Positions 52,665-61,883 of a stretch of 64,000 nt of DNA are shown here, one piece after another. Under the pieces are notes generated by a model. That model had not been told where the DNA came from, did no database searches, and was given only the letters and a program-made list of their open reading frames with translations. Numbering within the stretch: the first letter of the stretch is position 1; each line of letters opens with the position of its first letter. The DNA lies in NCBI RefSeq assembly GCF_017569925.1, contig NZ_CP050854.1:2108001-2172000 (forward strand), in the 5' to 3' direction. Made by a program: the position numbers and the translations under genes. This stretch comes from Brenneria izadpanahii. GTDB lineage: Bacteria > Pseudomonadota > Gammaproteobacteria > Enterobacterales > Enterobacteriaceae.

Positions 52665-52690
52665 AAAAAGTGAAGTTACTCACTTTTTTT
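52665..52690. terminator. AT-type hairpin with T-tract in hexR-zwf region
   Basis: AAAAAGTGA (52665-52673) / TCACTTTTT (52680-52688), AGTTAC loop, T7 ending at 52690. Symmetric enough to stop RNA in either direction. With no gene ending here, it may mark a short leader or unannotated RNA, or have no role. Confidence 0.35.
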
Positions 52691-52891
52691 GTCAGAACAT
52701 GACATGTGTCTAACTTTCAGAAAAGTAATCCGTTGTCGGAAACGGTGAAAAATTTCTTTTTCAGGCGTATGCACCATACCCTTTAGTCATTGTAACAATT
52801 CAATTTTTTCGTATTTTTCTGGAAAGTATGGAGAAAATTTTGGCTTTGGGGACGGGTTTACTGGCTAGCGTCAAAAAGAGTACATTACTGC

Positions 52892-52906
52892 TGTAATAAA
52901 ATTACA
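52892..52906. promoter_or_regulatory. HexR operator upstream of zwf
   Basis: TGTAATAAAATTACA matches the HexR consensus TGTARTNNNATYACA with no mismatch, 24 bases before the zwf ATG. At this position it would block transcription start or early elongation of zwf. Confidence 0.88.
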
Positions 52907-52930
52907 GTATCCCGTAACGAGGAGATGAAC

Positions 52931-54406
52931 ATGGCGGTAACTTCAACAGCCCAGGCATGCGACCTGGTTATTTTCGGCGCGAAGGGCGATTTGGCGCGCC
53001 GTAAATTGCTGCCTTCACTGTATCAGTTGGAAAAAGCAGGTCATATCCATCCGGAAACCCGGATTATCGGCGTCGGTCGAGCCGATTGGGATAAAGCAGA
53101 ATACACCCGCGTCATTCGTGATGCGCTGGATACCTTTATGAAAGAGCCGATTGACGAGGCGTTGTGGGAGACGCTAAGCAACCGGCTGGATTTCTGCAAT
53201 CTTGATGTTGAAGATACGCAAGGTTTTGACCGGTTGGGCAAAATGCTCGACCAAAAAAACCGTACCACCATTAACTACTTCGCCATGCCGCCCAGCACTT
53301 TTGGGGCGATTTGCCGCGGTCTGGGCACCGCGGGGCTGAATAAAGAACCGTCTCGCGTGGTGATGGAAAAACCATTGGGAACGGATTTAGCCTCTTCGTG
53401 CGTTATCAATGATCAGGTCGCCGAGTATTTTAAAGAGTGTCAGGTTTATCGTATTGACCACTATTTAGGCAAAGAGACGGTGCTGAACCTGTTGGCGCTG
53501 CGTTTCGCCAACTCGCTGTTTTCCGCTAACTGGGATAACAGAACCATCGATCACGTACAGATCACGGTGGCTGAAGAAGTGGGAATCGAAGGGCGCTGGG
53601 GCTATTTTGATAAAGCGGGCCAGATGCGCGATATGATTCAAAACCATCTGTTGCAGATTCTGACCATGATTGCCATGTCGCCGCCTTCCGATCTGACAAC
53701 CGATCGTATTCGTGATGAAAAGGTGAAAGTGTTGCGATCGCTGCGCCGCATCGATCGCAACAACGTGCATGAAACCACGGTGCGCGGACAGTACACCTCC
53801 GGTTTCGTCCAGGGCAATAAGGTGCCGGGTTATCTGGAGGAAGAGGGCGCCAATAAGACCAGCGATACGGAAACCTTCGTCGCCATTCGGGTTGATATTG
53901 ATGACTGGCGCTGGTCCGGCGTGCCGTTTTATCTGCGCACCGGTAAACGCCTGCCGACGAAATGCTCCGAAGTCGTTGTCTATTTTAAAAACCCCGCGTT
54001 GAATCTGTTCCGTGATTCTTATCAGCAGCTACCGCAGAACAAGCTGATCATTCGCCTGCAGCCGGATGAAGGGATTGAAATTCAGATCTTGAATAAAATC
54101 CCAGGGCTGGAGCATAAGCACCGTTTGCAAACGGTTAAGCTGGATTTGAGTTTCTCCGAGACGTTTAACCAACAGCACCTGGCCGATGCCTATGAACGTT
54201 TGCTGTTGGAAACCATGCGCGGAATTCAGGCGTTGTTCGTGCGTCGGGACGAGGTTGAAGAAGCCTGGAAGTGGGTTGATTCAATTATGGACGCATGGTC
54301 AATGGATAACGATGCGCCGAAGCCTTATCAGGCGGGAAGCTGGGGGCCGGTGGCCTCTGTTGCGATGATCACCCGCGACGGACGTTCCTGGAATGAATTT
54401 GAGTAG
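52931..54406 (+). CDS. zwf: Glucose-6-phosphate dehydrogenase
   Basis: Oxidises glucose-6-phosphate to 6-phosphogluconolactone with NADP, feeding the pentose phosphate and Entner-Doudoroff routes. 491 residues from 52931, the E. coli length. Rossmann motif VIFGAKGDLARRKLLPSLY, substrate site RIDHYLGKE and EKPLGTD. A first ATG lies 6 bases upstream, but CGAGGAGA spaces correctly to the second. HexR operator upstream. Unlike E. coli, the next gene is eda directly; edd is absent. Confidence 0.96.
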   Translation: MAVTSTAQACDLVIFGAKGDLARRKLLPSLYQLEKAGHIHPETRIIGVGRADWDKAEYTRVIRDALDTFMKEPIDEALWETLSNRLDFCNLDVEDTQGFDRLGKMLDQKNRTTINYFAMPPSTFGAICRGLGTAGLNKEPSRVVMEKPLGTDLASSCVINDQVAEYFKECQVYRIDHYLGKETVLNLLALRFANSLFSANWDNRTIDHVQITVAEEVGIEGRWGYFDKAGQMRDMIQNHLLQILTMIAMSPPSDLTTDRIRDEKVKVLRSLRRIDRNNVHETTVRGQYTSGFVQGNKVPGYLEEEGANKTSDTETFVAIRVDIDDWRWSGVPFYLRTGKRLPTKCSEVVVYFKNPALNLFRDSYQQLPQNKLIIRLQPDEGIEIQILNKIPGLEHKHRLQTVKLDLSFSETFNQQHLADAYERLLLETMRGIQALFVRRDEVEEAWKWVDSIMDAWSMDNDAPKPYQAGSWGPVASVAMITRDGRSWNEFE

Positions 54407-54565
54407 CATTTGAGTTGTTGACGAAAGTCATAACTCATCCGGTAAGTACAGTTTTAATGTATGGCTAACGGTGCGGTCGGACGTCTGCAATTTATGCAGA
54501 CCCCTGTGGCAGGGGCGCGCTATATCATTAATGATGCCCACGGGCATGACAGGAGATAACTTTTG

Positions 54566-55207
54566 ATGAAAAACTGGAAAACGAGCGCGGAACAAATTTT
54601 GACTGCGGGCCCGGTCGTTCCTGTTATTGTGGTTAACAAGCTGGAGCACGCGGTGCCGATGGCAAAAGCCCTGGTCGCAGGAGGCGTTCGCGTTCTGGAA
54701 CTGACGCTGCGTACCGACTGCGCCATAGACGCCATCCGCGCCATTGCTAAAGAAGTTCCTGAAGCGATTGTCGGCGCCGGTACGGTAACCAATCCCCAGC
54801 AATTGGCCGACGTGACTGAAGCCGGCGCGCAATTCGCCATCAGCCCAGGGCTGACCGAATCTTTGCTGAAAGCGGCAACCGCAGGCAGCATTCCGTTAAT
54901 TCCGGGGATCAGCTCCGTATCTGAACTGATGCTGGGCATGGATTATGGCTTGCGTGAGTTCAAGTTCTTCCCGGCGGAAGCCAATGGCGGCGTGAAAGCG
55001 TTGCAGGCGATTGCCGGACCGTTTGCGCAGATCCGTTTCTGTCCGACCGGGGGAATTTCGCCGAAGAATTACCGTGATTACCTGGCGCTGAAAAGCGTAC
55101 TGTGTGTCGGCGGTTCCTGGCTGGTGCCGAATGATGCGCTGGAAAGCGGCGACTACGCGCGTATCACCGAATTGGCGCGTGAGGCCGTTGCCGGGGCGAA
55201 AGCGTAA
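54566..55207 (+). CDS. eda: KHG/KDPG aldolase
   Basis: Splits 2-keto-3-deoxy-6-phosphogluconate to pyruvate and glyceraldehyde-3-phosphate; in pectin users it also serves galacturonate breakdown (called kdgA there). Schiff-base lysine in [13 protein letters not shown] and the general-acid Glu in VLELTLRT. 213 residues from the ATG at 54566, AGGAGA upstream. 160 bases separate it from zwf; the sequence there shows no strong terminator, so readthrough is possible. I looked for a KdgR box and did not find a convincing one. Confidence 0.95.
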   Translation: MKNWKTSAEQILTAGPVVPVIVVNKLEHAVPMAKALVAGGVRVLELTLRTDCAIDAIRAIAKEVPEAIVGAGTVTNPQQLADVTEAGAQFAISPGLTESLLKAATAGSIPLIPGISSVSELMLGMDYGLREFKFFPAEANGGVKALQAIAGPFAQIRFCPTGGISPKNYRDYLALKSVLCVGGSWLVPNDALESGDYARITELAREAVAGAKA

Positions 55208-55243
55208 TCATTAATCTATAAATCTATACCGTTTTATTCTCAG

Positions 55244-55273
55244 GCCACCCATGATTTATGGGTGGCTTTTTAC
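55244..55273 (+). terminator. eda terminator
   Basis: Perfect 9-bp stem GCCACCCAT / ATGGGTGGC around GATTT, then T5, 37 bases after eda and just before the end of convergent purT. Confidence 0.9.
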
Positions 55274-55285
55274 TATCAGCGCAAG

Positions 55286-56467
55286 TTAACCGCTGACCTT
55301 AACGGCTGATGCGCTGTTTTTTGCTAATATGACGGCCTCATCGGTGGTTGATGCGCTTGCCAGCGCGACGCCCATACGGCGTTTACCGTTAATTTCCGGT
55401 TTACCGAACAGACGGATCTGCGTATAGGGATGCAGCGCGCTTTCCAGTCCTTGATAGCGTACATTCCGGCTTTCCAACTCCGGCAGAATCACGGCCGAAG
55501 CGGCTGCGCCGTACTGGCGAATGGCGCCGATTGGCAATCCCAGAAAAGCGCGAACATGGAGTGCGAATTCCGACAGATCCTGAGAAATCATCGTTACCAT
55601 GCCGGTATCATGCGGGCGCGGCGAAACTTCGCTGAAAATGACATCGTCGCCGCAGACAAACAGCTCAACGCCGAATAATCCGTAACCGCCCAGCGCCTTG
55701 ACCACATCGCCGGCTATTTTTTGCGCCCGTTCTTGCGCCAGCGCGCTCATTCGCTGTGGTTGCCAGGATTCGCGATAGTCGCCGTCCTCCTGGCGGTGGC
55801 CGATCGGTTCGCAAAAGTGAATGCCATCCACCGCATGGATCGTCAGCAGGGTAATTTCAAAATCGAAATTGACCAGCCCTTCGACAATAACGCGACCGCC
55901 GCCGGCACGACCTCCCTGCTGGGCGTATTGCCAGGCTTGGTCTAATTGCCGAGGTTCACGGATCAGGCTTTGTCCTTTACCCGATGAACTCATCACCGGT
56001 TTAACGATGCAGGGATAACCGATTTCCGCTACGGCCTGCCGAAAGCGCGTTTCGCTGTCGGCAAAACGGTAACTTGAGGTAGGAACGCCCAGCGTTTCGG
56101 CGGCCAGGCGGCGAATGCCTTCCCGATTCATAGTCAGAAGCGTAGCCTGCGCGCAGGGCACGACGTGATGTCCTTGTTGTTCAAGCTTTACCAACATATC
56201 GGTAGCGAGCGCTTCGATTTCCGGCACGATATAATCGGGGCGTTCGGCTTCAACCAATGCTTTTAACGCTTCGCCGTCCAACATGTTAATGACGTGGCTT
56301 CGATGAGCAACCTGCATGGCCGGCGCGTCGGCATAGCGATCGACCGCGATAACCTCAAGGCCTAAGCGCTGGCATTCGATCGCCACTTCTTTGCCCAACT
56401 CGCCGGAGCCCAGCAACATCACGCGAGTGGCATCAGTACGCAGGGCAGTTCCAATCGTTAACATCAT
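55286..56467 (-). CDS. purT: Formate-dependent GAR transformylase PurT
   Basis: ATP-grasp enzyme that makes formyl-GAR from GAR, formate and ATP in purine synthesis, an alternative to PurN. 393 residues (E. coli 392). [41 protein letters not shown] at the N-terminus, phosphate loop [40 protein letters not shown] near the metal site. PurR-like box at 56508-56523 upstream. Confidence 0.96.
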   Translation of the reverse strand: MMLTIGTALRTDATRVMLLGSGELGKEVAIECQRLGLEVIAVDRYADAPAMQVAHRSHVINMLDGEALKALVEAERPDYIVPEIEALATDMLVKLEQQGHHVVPCAQATLLTMNREGIRRLAAETLGVPTSSYRFADSETRFRQAVAEIGYPCIVKPVMSSSGKGQSLIREPRQLDQAWQYAQQGGRAGGGRVIVEGLVNFDFEITLLTIHAVDGIHFCEPIGHRQEDGDYRESWQPQRMSALAQERAQKIAGDVVKALGGYGLFGVELFVCGDDVIFSEVSPRPHDTGMVTMISQDLSEFALHVRAFLGLPIGAIRQYGAAASAVILPELESRNVRYQGLESALHPYTQIRLFGKPEINGKRRMGVALASASTTDEAVILAKNSASAVKVSG

Positions 56468-56507
56468 GTGATACCTGATCTGGTTGTGAAAAATGGGCGC
56501 AGTATAA

Positions 56508-56523
56508 ACGAAAACGTTTGCGT
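56508..56523 (-). promoter_or_regulatory. PurR box upstream of purT
   Basis: ACGAAAACGTTTGCGT matches the PurR operator consensus ANGCAANCGNTTNCNT with one mismatch (A for C at position 4), 41 bases ahead of the purT start, where purine repressor control is expected. Confidence 0.8.
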
Positions 56524-56667
56524 TCGCATCTGAGGCGACGTCAGGGGGCGGATGCGGAGCGACGGGGATTCTCCTCGCTTGGCATCGCCGGGTAATCGTG
56601 CCACTCTTGATCTCAGCACGGTTTTATTCCTGATCCAAGGGCTTTATTCCAGAACAGAAGGAGCACC

Positions 56668-58704
56668 ATGACAGCACCGAAAGCAGCAAAAAGACCCTAT
56701 CCGTTGACTATCCACAATGATACCCGTATCGATAATTACTATTGGCTGCGCGACGACGAGCGGGCCGATCCTGAGGTATTGGATTATTTGCAGCAGGAGA
56801 ATAGCTACAGCAGTGCGATAATGGCCTCCTACGACGGCCTGAAACAGTCGCTGTATGAAGAAATGGTCGCCCGGATACCCTCGGAGGATATGTCGGTTCC
56901 CTACGTTAGAAACGGTTACCGCTATCAGAGTCGCTATGAGCCGGGTAAGGAATATCCTATCTACCGACGCCAGCCCGAAAATGTAACGGATGAATGGGAG
57001 ACATTGCTGGATGGAAACCAGCGGGCGGAAAATCATGAGTTTTATAGTCTGGGCGTGTTGGAAGTCAGTCCTGATAATCAGGTGTTGGTGATATCGGAAG
57101 ATTTCCTGTCCCGGCGGCAATACGACATTCGGTTTCGCGATCTTAGCCGCGGCGAGTGGCTGCCGGACGTCATCGAGAAGGTGTCTTCCGGGGCTGAATG
57201 GTCGGCGGATTCCAGCACGCTCTATTATGTCCGCAAACATCCGCAAACCTTGTTGCCGTATCAGGTTTATCGCCACCGGTTGGGAAGCGATCCGGCGTGC
57301 GATGAACTGGTCTATGAAGAGCAAGATGACACCTATTACGTCAGTCTGAGCAAGACAACGTCGGAACGCTACATCACCATTTACCTCAGTAGTACCACCA
57401 GCACGGAAGTTTTGCTGATCGATGCGGCGGCTAATGATGCGGCGCCGCAGGTGTTTATCGACCGGCGTAAGGATCATGAATATTGGGTAGACCATTATCG
57501 GGGCGTCTTTTATCTGCGTTCCAACCGGGAGGGGAAAAACTTCGGTCTGTACCGCACCAATGATATTGGGGAAGAGAGACTGGAAACGCTGATCGCGCCG
57601 CGGGAACATCGCGTTCTTGAAAGCTTTGAGCTGTTTCGTGACTGGCTGGTGGTGGAAGAAAGAGAGAAGGGGTTAACCTGCCTGCGGCAAATTCACTGGC
57701 AAACCCAGGAAGAGAAAAATATTACGTTCAATGACGCCAGCTATGTCACCTGGCTATCCTATAATCCGACGCCGGAAACCGCTTTGTTGCGTTATGGCTA
57801 TGCCTCCATGACTACGCCAAGTTCACTTTATGAACTGAACATGGATACCGGTCAGCAGCAATTGCTCAAACAGGCTGAAGTAAAGCACTTCACTACGGAT
57901 AATTATTGTAGTGAACGTTTGTGGATTACCGCTCGGGACGGCGTTGACGTTCCGGTTTCGTTGGTGTACCACCGCGAACATTTCAAGCCGGGCCAAAATC
58001 CCATCTTGGTATATGGCTATGGCGCGTATGGCAGCAGTATGGAGCCGGATTTTAGCGTTAGCCGATTAAGCCTGTTGGATAGAGGTTTTGTCTTCGCGCT
58101 GACCCATATTCGCGGCGGCGGAGAGCTGGGACAACAGTGGTATGACGACGGACGCTTGTTGAACAAGATGCATACATTTACCGATTTCATTGATGTTTCA
58201 CAGGCGCTGGCGGAAAAAGGCTATGGCGATCGGCAAAAAATGTTTGCCATGGGCGGCAGTGCCGGCGGGCTATTGATGGGGGCGGTAGCGAATTTCGCGC
58301 CTGATTTGTTTAAAGGCGTTATCGCCCAGGTTCCGTTTGTCGATGTTCTGACCACGATGCTGGATGAATCTATTCCCTTAACCACCGGTGAATATGATGA
58401 GTGGGGCGATCCTAACGATCTCACCTACTATAACTATATCAAGCAATATAGCCCGTACGATGGAGTAACGGCCCAGGATTATCCGCATATGCTGGTTACC
58501 ACCGGATTACATGATTCGCAGGTTCAGTATTGGGAACCGGCAAAGTGGGTAGCGAAACTGCGTGAGATGAAAACAGATCAACATCTTTTGCTGTTGTATA
58601 CCGATATGGATGCCGGGCATGGCGGGAAGTCAGGGCGTTTTAAACATTACGAGGATATTGCGCTGGAGTATGCGTTCTTACTGATGGTGCTTGAAACTGA
58701 CTGA
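56668..58704 (+). CDS. ptrB: Oligopeptidase B (protease II)
   Basis: Prolyl-oligopeptidase-family serine peptidase cutting after Arg/Lys in short peptides. 678 residues (E. coli 686): N-terminal beta-propeller (~70-400) then alpha/beta hydrolase domain. Nucleophile Ser531 in GGSAGG; Asp in [18 protein letters not shown] region supports oxyanion binding; catalytic His in [17 protein letters not shown] lies before the ATG. Ends in a hairpin at 58716-58738. Confidence 0.95.
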   Translation: MTAPKAAKRPYPLTIHNDTRIDNYYWLRDDERADPEVLDYLQQENSYSSAIMASYDGLKQSLYEEMVARIPSEDMSVPYVRNGYRYQSRYEPGKEYPIYRRQPENVTDEWETLLDGNQRAENHEFYSLGVLEVSPDNQVLVISEDFLSRRQYDIRFRDLSRGEWLPDVIEKVSSGAEWSADSSTLYYVRKHPQTLLPYQVYRHRLGSDPACDELVYEEQDDTYYVSLSKTTSERYITIYLSSTTSTEVLLIDAAANDAAPQVFIDRRKDHEYWVDHYRGVFYLRSNREGKNFGLYRTNDIGEERLETLIAPREHRVLESFELFRDWLVVEEREKGLTCLRQIHWQTQEEKNITFNDASYVTWLSYNPTPETALLRYGYASMTTPSSLYELNMDTGQQQLLKQAEVKHFTTDNYCSERLWITARDGVDVPVSLVYHREHFKPGQNPILVYGYGAYGSSMEPDFSVSRLSLLDRGFVFALTHIRGGGELGQQWYDDGRLLNKMHTFTDFIDVSQALAEKGYGDRQKMFAMGGSAGGLLMGAVANFAPDLFKGVIAQVPFVDVLTTMLDESIPLTTGEYDEWGDPNDLTYYNYIKQYSPYDGVTAQDYPHMLVTTGLHDSQVQYWEPAKWVAKLREMKTDQHLLLLYTDMDAGHGGKSGRFKHYEDIALEYAFLLMVLETD

Positions 58705-58715
58705 ACCGATGAGAG

Positions 58716-58740
58716 TAAACCCGCTGATAGCGGGTTTACC
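58716..58740 (+). terminator. ptrB terminator
   Basis: TAAACCCGC / GCGGGTTTA, perfect 9-bp stem with TGATA loop; little U-tract beyond the stem itself. Confidence 0.65.
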
Positions 58741-58757
58741 GATCAGCATTGTTGACT

Positions 58758-58877
58758 TTACTTAATAGTATCCGCCTGTGGTTGCGCCTTCTTGGCCTTT
58801 TTTTCCGCGCGCTTTTCTGCTGCGGTTTTCAGGGGTTTCTTTTTGCTGTTCTTTTTGCTGTCCATTCCTTTACTCAT
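58758..58877 (-). CDS. Small Lys-rich protein, 39 aa (unrecognised)
   Basis: Starts MSKGMDSKKNSKKKPLKTAA and continues with EKRAEKKAKKA, a charged, probably disordered or helical basic peptide with no Cys or Trp. GAGGTCAG precedes the ATG at good spacing, which argues for real translation. It lies between ptrB (convergent) and holE (same strand, 125 bases upstream). Similar tiny basic ORFs occur near ptrB in relatives as far as I recall, but I cannot name it. Nucleic-acid binding is only a guess from charge. Confidence 0.55.
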   Translation of the reverse strand: MSKGMDSKKNSKKKPLKTAAEKRAEKKAKKAQPQADTIK

Positions 58878-59001
58878 TTCTGACCTCGCTTGGTAAAAGG
58901 TTGGTTTGCCAGTACATTAACCTCCTGTTTGGCGCGAGATGCAAGGGGAAAATGTTTTTTATTGAGAGGAAATGTGTCGCCGGCATAGTGAGCGAAAGAT
59001 G

Positions 59002-59232
59002 CTATTTCGATTTCGGCTCGTAAGGCAAACGAGAGAACTGCAAAGAGAGCTGGCGGTAAACGCCAACGCGCTCGCGGAAGTAGCTGCGCAGATGTTCCGG
59101 TTGTTCCTTTTCTACCATTTCAGGAATAACCGGCATGTTATAACGTTCTTTGAAGGCGACGCCTGACGCGGCCAGATCCACATTAACCTTGTCCATCTCT
59201 TCTTTGGAAAGATCTGCCAAATTATATCCCAT
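59002..59232 (-). CDS. holE: DNA polymerase III theta subunit
   Basis: 76-residue theta subunit that binds and stabilises the epsilon proofreading exonuclease in the Pol III core. [32 protein letters not shown] and [14 protein letters not shown] match E. coli HolE (76 aa) closely, including the ending [23 protein letters not shown] context; GAGAACCTCC on the plus strand gives GGAGGTTCTC ribosome region. In E. coli it also lies near ptrB and yebY. Confidence 0.93.
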   Translation of the reverse strand: MGYNLADLSKEEMDKVNVDLAASGVAFKERYNMPVIPEMVEKEQPEHLRSYFRERVGVYRQLSLQFSRLPYEPKSK

Positions 59233-59354
59233 GGGGAGGTTCTCCTGCTAAGACGCTTTGTGCGTCAAGGTAAATCAGAGGCAGGAAAATGGCAAGTCTC
59301 AGCAATGTGTTTGAAATGACCTAATAAGTTAATCTTTTATTTAATTCGCATTCT

Positions 59355-59373
59355 GATAATAGAAATTATTATC
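59355..59373. promoter_or_regulatory. Fur-like box upstream of ftnA
   Basis: GATAATAGAAATTATTATC matches the 19-bp Fur consensus GATAATGATAATCATTATC at 15 positions; further AT-rich ATAATAATC continues rightwards. It lies about 180 bases before ftnA in the 321-base holE-ftnA gap. In E. coli Fur activates ftnA by displacing H-NS from an extended upstream region, and this AT-rich stretch fits that layout. Confidence 0.6.
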
Positions 59374-59553
59374 AATAATAATCACGAAATATTTATTGGA
59401 AATAAAAATCAATATCAATCAACTTTTACTATCTTAATGATTTTAAACGTAAAAATAATTATTGTTAATTTAGTTAATAAGATGTTTTTATTTTTTATCT
59501 TCAGGCATAATAAGCGGCAAATCATCTACCTGCCAGAGAAATAAGGAATGACT

Positions 59554-60069
59554 ATGTTAAAAAAAGAAATGATTAACAAACTGAATGAACAGCTTAATCT
59601 AGAGTTCTATTCCGCCAACTTATATTTACAGATGAGTGCCTGGTGTGGTGATAAGGGTTTTGAAGGCGCTTCTGCTTTTCTGAAAGTGCACTCTCAAGAA
59701 GAAATGGAACATATGCAGCGACTGTTCAACTATCTGGATGATACCGGCAGCATGCCGATATTAGGCGCCATCGCTGCGCCGCCGGTAGACTTCGCTTCAC
59801 TGGCTGACGTATTCAAACAGACATATGAACATGAACAGTTGATTACTCAAAAAATTAATGAACTGGCCCATGAAGCCATCACTTTACAGGATTATTCAAC
59901 GTTCAACTTCCTGCAATGGTATGTGGCGGAGCAGCATGAGGAAGAAAAATTGTTCAGTTCTATCCTGGATAAACTGGCGCTGGTTAATACCAGCGAAGGC
60001 GGCCTGTTCTTCATCGATCAAGATCTGAAAAAAATGGCGGCCAGCGCCGCGGGTAGCGAATCAGCCTGA
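59554..60069 (+). CDS. ftnA: Non-haem ferritin FtnA
   Basis: 24-mer iron-storage protein. Ferroxidase-site residues are visible in [14 protein letters not shown] (Glu), [12 protein letters not shown] (Glu, His) and [14 protein letters not shown] / [14 protein letters not shown]. 171 residues (E. coli 165); the tail after [18 protein letters not shown] is slightly longer ([13 protein letters not shown]). An ATG at 59548 overlaps the AAGGA site, so the second ATG at 59554 is the likely start. In E. coli ftnA is elsewhere (by yecH), so its place next to holE and yebY differs. Confidence 0.94.
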   Translation: MLKKEMINKLNEQLNLEFYSANLYLQMSAWCGDKGFEGASAFLKVHSQEEMEHMQRLFNYLDDTGSMPILGAIAAPPVDFASLADVFKQTYEHEQLITQKINELAHEAITLQDYSTFNFLQWYVAEQHEEEKLFSSILDKLALVNTSEGGLFFIDQDLKKMAASAAGSESA

Positions 60070-60474
60070 ACCCTTTAACTGGCTAAGCTATTTATCTCTA
60101 CCTAACTAATTTCAAATTCGGTAAGTCAATATACCTGTGATTTGAAAGAGGAAGGGGTGTAGTGGCAATGCATATCGGGTTAGCGATTGCGTTGCCGCTC
60201 AATTGCAAAACGATCTTTTTCTTCATGTTTCGAAAGCCCTCCGATTTTTGTATCGCCTTTCTTCCACGGCGGCCTTATTTTCCCTTATTGCCAGACAATC
60301 CGATTTGACGAGGGTAAACATTGTCGCTCGACTTCAACGGCCGCTATCGTTATGATCGTTGTCAGCATATAGTTAGTAACCTTCTGTTTTATATGGAATG
60401 AATCTATTTTTTGATTTAGCGCGTTGTATAACCATGACGCGCGGAGCGTTTACATAATCATGTCCAGGAACATC
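60070..60474. other. ftnA-yebY gap
   Basis: About 400 bases with no recognisable gene; a 46-codon plus-strand ORF from 60169 and the 61-codon ORF at 60187 lack family features. No strong terminator was seen after ftnA. In E. coli yobA and yebZ stand upstream of yebY; neither is present here. Confidence 0.45.
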
Positions 60475-60825
60475 ATGATGAAGAAATTAATGCTATCCCT
60501 CATTCTCGTCTCCGTATCTGTGAATGCTTTTGCCGCAGCAAAATTGGCAAATATAGGCCGTTTACAGTATGGCGATAAGTGGGCCTTCACGCGGGAAGAG
60601 GTGCAGCTTATTTGTCGGCCAGGGAAGGCGCTGTATGCTCTGAACACCGCCACATTGATGCAATATCCGCTCAACGATGCCGCTACCGCACAAATGAAAG
60701 CAGGACAGGTAAACGCGCAGCCGATAGATGCCATCTGGTTGGATGATCCTAACAACCCCGGACAGAAAAAAAGCTTACAGCCTTTTGTTGAACGGGCTGA
60801 ACAACTCTGCGATTCCGACAGCTAA
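60475..60825 (+). CDS. yebY: DUF2511 periplasmic protein YebY
   Basis: Small secreted protein: signal peptide [20 protein letters not shown], then [25 protein letters not shown] and [31 protein letters not shown] with two conserved Cys, close to E. coli YebY. 116 residues. AGGAA at 60466-60470 precedes the ATGATG. In E. coli it is the third gene of yobA-yebZ-yebY, linked to copper uptake/handling; here it stands alone. Confidence 0.88.
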   Translation: MMKKLMLSLILVSVSVNAFAAAKLANIGRLQYGDKWAFTREEVQLICRPGKALYALNTATLMQYPLNDAATAQMKAGQVNAQPIDAIWLDDPNNPGQKKSLQPFVERAEQLCDSDS

Positions 60826-60952
60826 TCGTAAAGTCATTGATTCTTAATTAAATGTTAAACAATTGGTTTCCTACGGTTAACTATAAGTGTGATATTTATC
60901 TTAATTGTAATATTTGACGTTATGGGAAAACTGGAAAATGCGAGGGAGTTGG

Positions 60953-60967
60953 CTACGCTTAGGTTAC
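60953..60967 (+). promoter_or_regulatory. Sigma-S-type promoter of sdsR
   Basis: GGCTACGCTTAGG has the extended RpoS -10 pattern (CTACRCTT), 8-9 bases ahead of the inferred start at 60968. SdsR is strictly sigma-S dependent in E. coli and Salmonella. Confidence 0.75.
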
Positions 60968-61069
60968 AAGGCTAGTTCAGCTTGTAAAAATGCCAACTTT
61001 TAGCGCAAGGCTCTCTCCCAAGAGCCATTTCCCTAGACCGGATACAGGAATCGTATTCGGTCTTTTTTT
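60968..61069 (+). ncRNA. sdsR: SdsR (RyeB) small RNA
   Basis: About 102 nt. The core TGCCAACTTTTAGCGCAAGG, then CTCTCTCCCAAGAGCCATTT and the terminator hairpin arms (AGACCGGATAC / GTATTCGGTCT) followed by T7 are nearly identical to E. coli SdsR/RyeB as I know it. Hfq-binding stationary-phase RNA that represses porin and other mRNAs (ompD in Salmonella, mutS in E. coli). Location next to yebY is conserved. In E. coli the antisense SraC (RyeA) spans it; its promoter would lie to the right, in the prophage-derived flank. Confidence 0.93.
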
Positions 61070-61147
61070 AACTCATTGATATTTAATGATTTTATTTTGG
61101 TGATCCCGAAAAATCCCGAAATTCCCCGAAAATCGATATCCGGTCTT

Positions 61148-61405
61148 TTACAGATAAGTGTATTCTTTCCCTCTTGTATCCAGGTATTTTTCTGTCATTT
61201 TGGCCGATTTGTGTCCGAGTAATTTTTGAGCGAATTCCTTTCCATATTCGGCCTCATAAAGTCGTGAAGCGAGACTACGGATTTCATGGAAACTCGGCGG
61301 TGATTTCCCGTAAACCAGATCCGTTGCTTTGAGCGCTTTGACGAATGCTTTAGTGATCGAGTCGGCATTAAGCGCGCCTGGTGTTCTGCTCGATTTCCGG
61401 CTGGG
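61148..61405 (-). pseudogene. Lambda-type phage integrase, C-terminal fragment
   Basis: Codes for the end of a tyrosine recombinase: PPSFHEIRSLASRLYEAEYG (box with H-x-x-R), LLGHKSAKMTEKYLD (His and the tyrosine nucleophile) and a TRGKEYTYL tail, strongly like lambda/HK022 Int. The N-terminal and arm-binding domains and the box I Arg are missing. The open frame continues to 61447, but from about 61405 the sequence belongs to a different phage gene, so this is a deletion joint. Ends 79 bases from the sdsR terminator, suggesting the original att site was at sdsR. Confidence 0.8.
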
Positions 61406-61811
61406 TATTCCTGCCCCGGCAAATCCGATCGTTATCGCATCAATCACGCCGCCGGCGGATGCAGAAGAAGATGATGCAACTGACGATGAGACGCGGTTCT
61501 ATACGGAAACCTATGTCACTGCGTACTGTGCAAAAGGACCGCCCGGCCCGGCATCGGCAGAGGTCACTGCCGCCGGACGGGATGATCGGGCTGTGCATGA
61601 TGAGCAACGGTATTGCCGCCGGCTTCATGGGTAATCAGGTGATGTTTGGCGAGGCGTATTTGCCATACGCATGGAAGGATTCAAATAAGCAGACCACGCA
61701 GGATGAGATCGTCTCCATTACCCCGGTTGGCATTACTCTGGTGGTGGGCAACAAGGGCATACCCTATATATTCTCCGGTATCGCTCCGTCGAACATTACC
61801 AGCAATCATCC
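61405..61811 (+). pseudogene. Phage tail-related protein fragment, frameshifted
   Basis: Two frames of one decayed gene. First SITPPADAEEDDATDDETRFYTETYVTAY, a motif I associate with a tail protein of tailed enterobacterial phages, then, after a shift near 61560-61580, GNQVMFGEAYLPYAWKDSNKQTTQDEIVSITPVG and NKGIPYIFSG in another frame. No start, no intact frame. Oriented opposite to the integrase and V/S pieces, so it comes from a different element or was inverted. Confidence 0.6.
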
Positions 61812-61883
61812 GATCAACATCGCTGCGTCAACGTTGTGCGACCACACGTTGCTGTCGCTGCTGACGAAGAAAGGGGCAGCTAG

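Noticed and set aside
54407..54565. KdgR operator before eda
   Set aside because: Expected if eda is used for pectin breakdown, but no stretch approaches the AATRAAAYRNTRTTTCAYT-type consensus.
56644..57609. 321-codon minus-strand ORF antisense to ptrB
   Set aside because: Lies opposite ptrB and its start region, with no supporting signal.
60169..60372. 46- and 61-codon ORFs between ftnA and yebY
   Set aside because: No good ribosome site, odd composition and no signal peptide or domain pattern; most likely chance.
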